Part shown: positions 34,768-44,900 of the stretch, one piece after another
Layout: every line of letters begins with the position of its first letter
Numbering within the stretch: position 1 is the first letter of the stretch
From: Cristatella mucedo
Lineage: Eukaryota > Bryozoa > Phylactolaemata > Cristatellidae
NCBI GenBank assembly: GCA_009760855.2
Contig: WPIO01000043.1
Coordinates: forward strand, 1,550,001 to 1,614,000
Length of the DNA stretch: 64,000 bases
Direction: 5' to 3'
The notes under the pieces: model-generated
What the model was told of the DNA's origin: nothing
What the model saw: the letters and a program-made list of their open reading frames with translations, nothing else
Databases searched by the model: none
Translations under genes and position numbers: made by a program

Positions 34768-37700
34768 GAGCTACCGCAATCCACCGCAAGCTACCGCAAT
34801 CAATCACAATCCATCGCAATCCACTCTAATTAGGCTAGCAACGACCGGACGTAAGCGTTGCCGAGCTCCAATTTTGCACTGATATTTGAGTAGTACACGT
34901 TCGAATTGATCTGTCCACCAAATTTCACGTCGCTGCGCGCACGCGAACTTAAGCATACGAGCTTTGACGCCGGACGCTTATACTCCAATCCACCACAATC
35001 TACCGCAATCCACCGCAATCCATTCTAGTTCCCATCAAATTCACCACGAATCAGCTGCGCACAGCTTCAAAAACTTTGGAATATTAAACTACGCTATACG
35101 TACAATGTACCCAGAAAATTTCGCGCGATTCCGCTCACGCGTTCTCATGAAGTCCACTGAAATAAGATTGCAGTCGCCTAGGTCAATACCGCAATCCACT
35201 GCATTCCAACAGGCAACGAAAGAAATCTTGATCGAAAAGCTCCTTTTTTGATTGCATAGGAAAGCATACTCTGCAAAAATTGCATTCAAAATTTTTCACT
35301 TACACTGACACGGCCGTTCACGTGCAATGCGCTGCAATCGACTGCAGTAGCCTGGGCTTATACCGCAATCCACTTCAATCCACCGAAGCCACCGCATAAA
35401 AATCGAAATACATTGTACCGAGCTCCAGCTTTTATTGCATATTCAAGTGCGCCATGTTGCGTGTACAACCAAGTAAACTAAAAGTAATTGTGCAACCTCG
35501 CACTGTGGCAATGGGCGGCATACGCCTGAAATGACCTGGAAAACTACCGAAACCCACTCTATTCCACTGCAAATCATCCTCAAATCGCCATTTCGAAGCT
35601 CTAATTGACATTTCATATAGGAATAGACTCAGTTCAAAGTGCATCCACAAAATTTCGCTCCATTGTGCACACGCTTTCTCATGCAATGAATTGCAATCGA
35701 CTGCAACGACCCGGTCCCATTTCACATTCCACCTCAATCCGCCGAAATCCGCTGCAATCCACCACGCAGCGACCAGAACGCGTACTCTAGAAACTCGAAT
35801 TATGATTGGACGCTGCTCTAATCTTTGTTTATTGAGTACTCGTAAATTAACTTCGTTGTAATTGCCTCGGCCATTCTGCAGCAATGCACTGCAAACGACT
35901 GCATCTGCCGGGCCAGTACGTCAATGTACCGCAACCCGCCGAAAATGACCACACTACGTACACTGTAAGCTCTCATAGTGATTGCATGTTGCTCTAATTT
36001 TTGGTTATTATTTAATCCAAAAATTTCACTAAAATCGCCTCCATCATTCGGCAGCAATGCACTACAATTGACTGCAATGGCCCCGGGCTAATACGGCAAT
36101 CTATAGCAATCTGATGCAAAATGCTCTGAAATCGGTTTCGCAATGCTCCAATTTTTAATGCATGTTAAAACAACACACTAGTTAAAGCCAACCATATTAT
36201 TTTAAGCCACACTGCGCTAGTACAATCTCGCGCAATACATGGCAATCTATGGCAACGGCTCGGCTCGAAGCAGCAATCCTCTACAATCCGTGGCAAGTTG
36301 ACACTAAATTGGCTGCAAGAAGTGCCGACTGTCATCGCATTTCACAGTTCTGTGTGCTAAAAGTGAAATCGTAGGACTTTCAAGCTATTTTGAACATTAA
36401 TCGCCAACAATGCAGGGCAATCGACACCAATGGCAGGGACCAATTCCGAAATCCGTGGCAAATCGACAAGAAATCGGCTGCACCAAGCTCAAATTCTCAT
36501 ACCATAAATAAATAAATAAGTAAATCCTAGCTGATTAAACAGCCTCTTTTTGTATAGCGACAGAAGAGCCTTTACGGCTATCGCCACCGCTTGTAGTGGT
36601 GATAAAGAATCGCCCACCACAGGAATTGAACCCGCGACCTCGGGGCCAAGGTGATGAAAGCAACCGCCTTACCTAGTGTGCCATCGCGGCTCACCAAAAC
36701 CCCGTAACATTTCACTGCGTGCTCACATACTTTCAACCCTTTCAACCATCTCTGACCGTTCAATCTTGGGCAATGCATGGCGCAATCGACGGCAATGGCA
36801 CGGGCAAATACGGCAATCTATTATAGACCACCGCAAATCACTGGAAAGTGACTGGGCCAGGTCGAATATATCTTACCTATCACAACTCACTGTGTTGAAA
36901 GTGCAATGAAATCCTTTCAACTAATCGTGAACGTACAATCGAGAGCAATGAACGGCTATCGACAGCAATTTCCTGGGCCATTACCCCAATTCCTGACAAA
37001 TTGAAAAGAAATTGGCAGCGAAGAAGCCTCAATTGTCATTACTTACAAAATTCCGCTGCGTCCAAAGTTAAACTGTGGAATTTTTAAGATGCCTTAAGTT
37101 AACTGTCAGAAATGCATGGCAATCAACAGCAATGGTAGGGGCCGATAGCGAAATCCGTCGAAAATTGACAAGATTGGCTGAATAAACTGCAACTCTCATT
37201 CCACGTAACATGTACCTGTGTGCGCGCATAATTTTCACCCACGTTTCGCGTTCAATCGACGGCAGCCCACGGCAATCAACGGCAATTGCTCGGGGAAATA
37301 CGCCAATCCATAACGGGCAGTTACAAATAGATCGACAGCTGCTAAGAGAAGCTCCAATTTTTCTTGCGTATTGTACTACACTGCATTAAAAGTGCAGCCG
37401 CATTATTTTATACAATCTATAAAGGCACAGTCGTGGGCAATGAACGGCAATTGAAGGCAATGGCCCGGTCTCTGCAACAATCTGGTTCAAATTTGGCCCG
37501 GTCTCTGCAACAATCTGATTCAAATTTGCCGGAAATTGGCTGTTTGAATTTTTAATTATCCTAGCACATAACGCTTGCTGTGGGCGCACATACTGTCCTT
37601 TTTCGCGTTCAACCTTGGGCAATCCATGGCAATTGACGGCAATTGATCAAGACAATGCAGCTATCTATTGTCAATTGTATATAATCAATTGTCTGTCATA

Positions 37701-38095
37701 ATTACAAACAAAGCTGTTGGGAAAGGATCAGATTTTTTGTGTGTAATAGTGTGCTGTATCAAAAGTGCAACCCCTATCAACCAATCTTGAACGTACATGC
37801 GAGGAAAATGCGCGGCAATCGACGGCAACGGCCTGGGAAAATACGGAAATCTATCCGTTGTAAGCGTAAGCACTCAACTCAAATCGTGAGACCAGGGGAA
37901 TGGGTCAAGCGATCGTACCTGGTGAGAGAGACTTTGTGGCAAGCAGAAAAAACATGTCACCGGCTCGCCACAGCACACTGTTACGCAAGAAAAATCTGGT
38001 CCTTTCCCAGCAGCTTTGTTTGTATTTATGACAGACGATCATAGATTGCTGTATTGTCTTAATCAATTGCCGTCAGTTGCCATGGATCAATTCAT
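34768..38095. repeat. Diverged tandem repeat rich in GCAATC words
   Basis: The landmark AGCTCCAATTTTT (with variants) recurs at about 34865, 35238, 35417, 35599, 35812, 35991, 36147, 36487, 37028, 37189, 37349 and 37538. Each is preceded by blocks such as GGCAATCGACGGCAATGGCC and CCGCAATCCACCGCAATCC. Spacings by hand are mostly 156-213 bp, commonly 160-180. Short ~10-bp CAATCCACCG subrepeats are visible at 34768-34830 and 34980-35020, and there is a ~36-bp direct duplication at 37461-37530. Non-coding, heavily diverged satellite or minisatellite ending ~0.6 kb before the micro-exon gene. Confidence 0.85.
36545..36700 (-). mobile_element. SINE-2 copy inserted in the tandem repeat
   Basis: The minus strand shows a tRNA-like head with an A-box region (GGCACACTAGGTAAGGCGG) and a perfect-looking B box GGTTCAATTCC, a body that can fold on itself (GGCGATAGCCGTAAAGGCTC), and the end CTTCTGTCGCTATAC. 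It interrupts the tandem array, whose units continue on both sides. Confidence 0.9.
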
Positions 38096-38707
38096 TATTA
38101 TAAAGACTGGTAGCTAGACAAGCGTTTGCTTTGAAAATTCTTAACTATACAGCTCACCAGCACAATTCTTCACAACGGCATTTATCTATTGTGGCAGCAC
38201 GTCGCAAAGCTTTTCAGCGGTCCGGATATGCTGCTTCAGTGCTACTCCCTTCCTCAGCGGCCATCCAGACTCAGAAATGAGTTTTTGACGAGCCCTCTCT
38301 CCCGTAATATGAAGTCTTCTTACTACTCCATACGCACCGGAAGCCGCAGGCTTTGGTTGTTCTATTTTAAACGGTCCTGCACAAACGCCATCCCGTCGTT
38401 GTGGCTTTGTGGTTTATTGGGTTTTCTGAGTCGAAGACGGGGATGCATTACTTTACAAAGTCTTGAAGCTAAAGCACATGAAAGTGGCTTTTAGAGAGTC
38501 AGCAAGCTTTAAGTAATAGGCTCACAAAGGCCCGGTAGTGTGGCTTCAACCCTGTTGTGGAGGACGACGATCGATCCTACCGCCCATGACCGAGGCAAGT
38601 CACCATATTGAAATTATGCAGTCGCGTAGCTGCTCTTAGGCGACGGCCTGGACCGAGCGGGCAGGATAACCCGACAACAGCGAACCGGTATAGCGCGCCG
38701 GCAACTG

Positions 38708-38787
38708 CTCGCAAGGACAATGGCTCGCAAAAACAAAGGCTCGCAACGACAATGGTTCGCAACGACAATGGCTCGCAACGTCATAAG
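38708..38787. repeat. 16-bp tandem repeat, five units
   Basis: Five units of CTCGCAACGACAATGG (with substitutions), immediately upstream of the leader exon. The 16-bp period is not a multiple of three, so the open frame across it is probably not protein coding. It may sit in the promoter or 5' UTR. Confidence 0.85.
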
Positions 38788-38845
38788 CGGAAAGAATAAA
38801 AGCCGGCTTCTATTTAGCAGTAAACGCCGATTTTACGGAGAGCGA

Positions 38846-38933
38846 ATGCAGATGAGATTTTTTAAGGTCTCAGCTATTGTGGTACTGGCGGCCGGCAGCC
38901 TAGCGGCTGCCGCTATTTGGCTTTATGGGCGCA
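38846..38933 (+). CDS. Micro-exon gene, exon 1 (hydrophobic leader)
   Basis: Codes MQMRFFK, then a ~20-residue hydrophobic run (VSAIVVLAAGSLAAAAIWLY) and GR, ending in phase 1 at a GTAAGT donor. A short basic start before a long hydrophobic core fits a signal peptide or signal anchor. I chose Met 38846 because the frame upstream crosses the 16-bp repeat; Met 38852 is equally possible. Confidence 0.65.
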
Positions 38934-41900
38934 GTAAGTTGCAACAATGCTGAAGTGCTACTCAATTGCAATATTCAGTTCGCAGCAGCTGCCGCATCCT
39001 AACTGCGAGATTATCTGTTTTGTTTTAGAAAAGAGAAATTTCAAGGATATCGGTAAGTATAAAGCTGAGGTTTCCTTTGAACTGATCGAGCGTAAATAAC
39101 AGCGGTTGACCTGGCACCAGCATACGTATATCGTTGGCTAGTGTTTAATTTCTTCACTGTTTCAGTTGACTCGCCCGTCGACGGCGACGCGTTTCCAGAG
39201 CCGTCGCCGTTACTAACTGGTTAGTACGCGCTCGTTTGGTATTATCCAGACTTTCAAAAACTGCGTTACATTGCGTCGAATCCATGTTTTTGGTCATGCT
39301 TTTAATGTTAAATCCGCTAGACAGAAATAAGCGATGTAGCTGGCCAGACCCTATGCAGCATTCTATTCGTTCCCGGCAAGCGTACCAAAATGCCGGAACG
39401 GTTATTCATACCTCAAATTTAGGAGTAATTATTTCACTTGCAGGAATGGAGAATTGAATTGAATGACAAGATGTGATTGCCTCAATAGTTGTTGTACACC
39501 TAGAGCTATTTATTGTTACGGCTTTTACTTTTGCAGCGATAAGAAGTTGTAGTTGTATCTTTGAATGCTATGCAGAGCGAAGACCACTTCCTAATTAAGT
39601 ATAGCTGTGCACAGTATTGCCAAAAATACGTCTCGATTTCGCGGATACTGTATATAAAGTGTATATTAAAGTGCATGGAATTGATAGGACATTGAAGTTT
39701 AGCTTAGCCATGATCTGCTTCTTTTTTTTGCAATAACTTTAATTATCTCTGGATCTTGTGGTCAGGTTCATTATTTGCAAGAAGCTATAGCACGAATCCT
39801 TAGCAACCTACGAAGCAGTTTGTAAAAGTATCTCTTTATCATTTCAGGTGACTTAGCCGTCGGCGACAACCATTTGCCGGACTTGACGTATCCGTCGACA
39901 AGTGGTTAGTGCACGCTCATCTGACCTTATCTTTTAACGCTATGCCGACAGAAGAGCACTTATTGGTTTATTACAGCAGAGCTAACATCTCCCGATATTC
40001 GTGACGATTTTACAGATACTGCTTATACAGCATATATACTAGTGCACAGACCTGATAAGTCACTGAAGTTTTGCTTTAATGACTCCGGAGCTTGTAGTCA
40101 GGTGCACTTTTAGCAGCAGGCTTTTGCATGAATCTCAGCAAGATGCGATGGCGTCCGTTTAAAAATTCCTCCGCTGTTTCAGTTCACTCGCTCGTTGAAG
40201 GCGGCACAATGCCGGCAGCGTCGCCGTCACGAAATAGTTAGTACGCGTTCGTTTGAAGCCAATCACACTCTAAAAAGCGGCATTCAATTGCATCGTGCTC
40301 AGGTTTTTCCGTGATGTTGATAACATTGAACGAACTATTCCCCCTTGACGAAGGTCCCGCAGCCATTGAGACCCTTCTCCCGACGTTTAATTATTTACAG
40401 ATGGCATATCAAAATGCTAAAACGTTCAGTGATACGTCCAATTTAGGAATGTTTCCACTTGCGAGGAAGATAAACTATATTGAACGAGAAAAAAGGATTG
40501 CCATAATAGCTATTGTAAGTCGACTGCAGTGTATTGCTACATCTTTGACTTTTGCGATGAGAGGTTTTAGTCGTGTCTTCAAATGCTGTGCCAAGCGAAG
40601 AGCACATCGTCGTTAATTGCAACTGAGCGCGATATCGCCGGATATACGTAAAGATGTTTAAGATACTGCTTGTAATGTGTGTGCAAGGGTGCACGGACAT
40701 GACTAGTCATTAAAGGTTTGCTTAGCTATAATGTGCTTCTTTTTAAGAGCATCTTTTGCAGAAGGCTCTAATAACACTAGAGCTTATGGTCAGGTTAATT
40801 GTTTGCAAGAAGCTATAGCAAAAATCCTCAGAAACCTACGAAGCAATTTGTATAAATATCTCTTTATCGTTTCAGTTGACTTACCCGTTGGTGGCAACCG
40901 TTTGCCGGCCTTGGCGTCGCCTTCAGGAAGTGGTTAGTACACGCTCGTCTGACCTTCTCTTTTAATGCTATGTCTGCAGAAGAGCCCTTGTTGGTTAATT
41001 ACAGCTGCGCATAGCATGACCTACATTCGTGACGATTTTACAGATACTGCTTATAAAGCGAACATGCTAGTGCACTGATGTTATTGGTCACTGAAGTTTT
41101 GCTTAGCCATGATCTGTTTTTTAAGAGCTTCTTTTACAGAAAGCTCTAGAACTTATAGTCAGGTGCACGTACAGCAATAGGTTATTGCGTGAGCCTTAAC
41201 AAGATGCGATGGTGTTTGTTTAATAATTCCTCCGTTGTTTCAGTTCACTCGCTCGTCGAAGGCGACACAGTGCCGGCGGCTCCGCCCTCACCAAGTGGTT
41301 AGTACGCGCTCGTTTGACATTAATCTAGCTCTCAAAAGCGGCGTTAACTTGCATCGTACTCAGGTGTTTCCTTCATGTTTATATCATTGACCGAAACTAT
41401 CGCTCTTGGCAGAAGTGCCGCAGTAAATTAGACCCTACTCTCGACGTTGAGCATTCATACATGGCATATTGAAATTCTAAAAGGTTCAGTCGTACGTCCA
41501 ATTTAGGAATAGTTTTTCGTCTTGGAAGGATGATTAATTATATTGAATGAGAAAAGGTAATTACCTTGATAGCTGTTGTAACTCGACATCAGTGTACTGC
41601 TACGGACGTTGGGGATGAAGAGCGCTTCCTAAGTAATTACAGGTGAGCGCGGTATCGCCGGATATACGCCGGATATACGTAGAGATGGTAAAGATACTCC
41701 TTGTAATATGTGTAATGGGGTGCGGAATTTTTAGGTGATTGAAGTTTGCTTAGCTATAATGGGCTTATTTTTAAGAGCATCTTTTGCAAGAGGCTCTAAT
41801 AATTTTTGAGTTTCGAGTCAGTTTCATTGTTAGCAAGAAGCTATGGCATGAATCCTCAGCATTCTACGAAGCAATTTGTATAAATATCTCTTTATCGTTT

Positions 41901-44900
41901 CAGTTGACTTACCCGTTGGTGGCAACCGTTTGCCGGCCTTGGCGTCGCCTTCAGGAAGTGGTTAGTACACGCTCGTCTGACCTTATCTTTTAATGTTATG
42001 CTTACAGATGAGCCCTTATTGGTTAATTACAGTTGAGCGTAGCATCACCGGATATTCAAGATGATTTTACAGATACTGCTTGTACAGCGAACATGCTAGT
42101 ACACTGATGTTATAGGTCACTGAAGTTTTGCTTGTCCATCATCTCTTTTTTAAGAGCCTCTTTTGCTGGAAGCTCTAGAGCTTATAGTCAGGTACACTTT
42201 TAGCAATAGGTTATTGCGTGAACCTCAGCAAGCTGTCATTGCGTTTGTTCAACGATTCCTCCGTTGTTTTAGTTCACTCGCTCGTCGAAGGCGACACAGT
42301 GCCGGCGAGTTCGCCGTCACCAAGTGGTTAGTACGCGCTCGTTTAAAATCTATGAAGCTCTCAAAAGCTGCACGATTTGCACCATAAAGTTTTCCCGTCG
42401 TGTTTTTAACATTGCGTAAACTCTCCCCCTTGGCGGAAATAAGTGCCGCAGTGAAGTAGACCCGAGAGCAAATCTTAGTTAAGTACAACTGCACATGGTG
42501 TCTCTGGATATACGTAATTTCGTCAAAGATACTGTTTATCATCTGTACGTAACGGTGCGCGGAATTGTTATGTTATTAAAGGTTCACTTAGCTACAATGT
42601 GCTAGAGCATCTTTTGCAAGAAACTCTAATAACTATTGGGGCTTGTGGTCAGGTTCATTGTTTGCAAGAAGCTATAGCAGTAATCCTCAGAAACCTACGA
42701 AACAGTGTTTATAAATATTTCTTTATCGTTTCAGTCGACTTACCCGTCGATGGCAACCGTTTGCTGGCCTTGGTTTCGCCTTTAAGAAGTGGTTAGTACA
42801 CGCTCGCCTGACCCTATCTTTTAATGCTATGCCTGCAGAAGAGCACTTATTTGTTAATTACAGTGGAGCATAGCCTCGCCGGATATTCGTGGTGATTTTA
42901 CAGATACTGCTTATAAAGCGGACATGCTAGTGCTCAGATGCTTTAGGTCACTGAAGTTTTGCTTAGTCATGATCTCTTTTTAAGAGCCTCTTTTAATGGA
43001 AGCTCTAGAGCTTATAGTCAGGTACACTTTTAGCAATAGGTTATTGTGTAAATCTCAGCAAAAAATATGACGGCGTTTGATTAAGAATTCCTCCATTGTT
43101 TCAGATCGCTCGTACGTCGAAGGCGACACAATGCCGGCAGTGTCGCCGTCACGAAATGGTTAGTACGTGCTCGCTTGAAGCCAATCAGGCTCTCAAAAGC
43201 GGCGTCAACTTGCATTTAACTCAGGTGTTTCCTTCATATTTATAACATTGAACAAACTTTCCCCCTTTGCGTTATACTCTTATAATGAGCATTCGTAGGT
43301 TGAAACGCTAAAACGTTCAGTCATGCGTCCAACTTAAAAATAATCTTTCCTCATGGAAGCACGATAAACTATATTGGATGACAAAATGTGATATCCTTAA
43401 TAGCTGTTGTAACTCGACTGCAGTGTATTTTTATGACTTTTGCAATGAGAAGTAGTAGTCGTATCTTTTAATGCCATACCAAGCGAAGAGCACTTCCTAA
43501 TTAATTGCAGCTGAGTCCGGTATCGCCAAATATACGTAACGATGCTAAAGATACTGCTTATAGTGTACGTGTAATTGTTCGCGGAATCGATAGGGCATTG
43601 AAGGTTTGCTTAGCTACATTGTGCTTCTTTTTAAGAGCATCTTTTGCAAGAAGCTGGTAACTCTGGAGCTTGTGGTCAGGTTCATTGTTTGCAAGAAGCT
43701 ATAGCATAAATCCTCAGCAACCTACGAAGCAATTTGTATAAATTTCTGTTTATCGTTTCAGTTGACTTACCCGTTGGTGGCAACCGTTTGTCGGCCTCGG
43801 CGTCGCCTTCAGGAAGTGGTTAGTACAAGCTCGTCGGACCTTATCTTTTAATGCTATGTCTACAGGAGAGCCTTTGTTGGTTAATTACAGCTGCGCTTAG
43901 CGTCACTTACATTCGTGGCGATTTTACAGATACTGCTTATAAAGCGAAGATGCTAGTGCACTGACGTTATAGGCCACTGAAGTTTTGCATAGCCATATTT
44001 TTAAAAACAACTTTTGCTGTAAGCTCCAGAGCTTATAGTCAGTTGCATGTTCAGCAATAGGTTATTGCGTGAACCTCAGCAAGCTGCGATGGCGTTTGCT
44101 TAAGAATCCCTCCGCTGTTTCAGTTCACTCGCTCGTCGAAGACGGCACAATGCCAGTGGCGTCGCCATCACGAAATGGTTAGTACGCGCTCGTTTGAAGC
44201 AAATCGGGCTCTCAAAAGCGGAGCTAACTTGCATCCAACTAAGGTGTTTCCTTCATATTTATAACATTAAACAAAATTTCCCCCTTGGCGAAAGTGCCGC
44301 AGCAAATTTGATCCTACTCTCGACGTTACCGTTTCCCGGCCTTGGCATCACCTTCAAAAAGTGGTTAGTACACGCTCGCCTGACCTTATCTTTTAATGCT
44401 ATGTCTGCAGAAGAGCCCTTGTTGGTTAATTACAGCTGCGCTTAGCATGACTTATATTCATGACGATTTTACAGATACTGCTTATAAAGCGAACATGCTA
44501 GTGAACTGATGTTATTAGTCACTGAAGTTGTTTAGCCATGATTTAAACATTTAAAAGGAACTTAAAAACACACCTATTTAGGACAGCATTTAGTGGGTCC
44601 CTGTGATTCGTCCTTCACGTGCTTATGCGTTCTGACACTGTGCATGCTGCCACTAACCACATTTGCATGCTGACCCTGTGCATGTCACCCCTAACCATGT
44701 TATTCATTTTGTTCGTTTTTCAAGCATGATTTTACTTACCATTTAATTGCATTTCCCTTTGCAGCAAATGTAAAGCGCCTAGAAAGAGATTAAGTACTCT
44801 GAGGGCGCTTTATCAATTACATTATTATTTTTTTTATTTATGATCTGTTTTTTAAGAGCCTCTTTTACTGGAAGCTCTAGAACTTATAGTCGGTTGCACG

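Noticed and set aside
36600-36700. tRNA gene (A and B boxes present)
   Set aside because: The sequence is part of the repeated SINE-2 with a long non-tRNA body and tail; no clean cloverleaf was derived.
34768-38095. CRISPR-like regular repeats
   Set aside because: Repeats are diverged 160-190 bp tandem units without constant short repeats and unique spacers, in eukaryotic DNA.
38720-38845. Extending the leader exon to the upstream Met at 38720
   Set aside because: That stretch crosses a 16-bp tandem repeat whose period is not a multiple of three, so coding is unlikely; the downstream Met directly precedes the leader.
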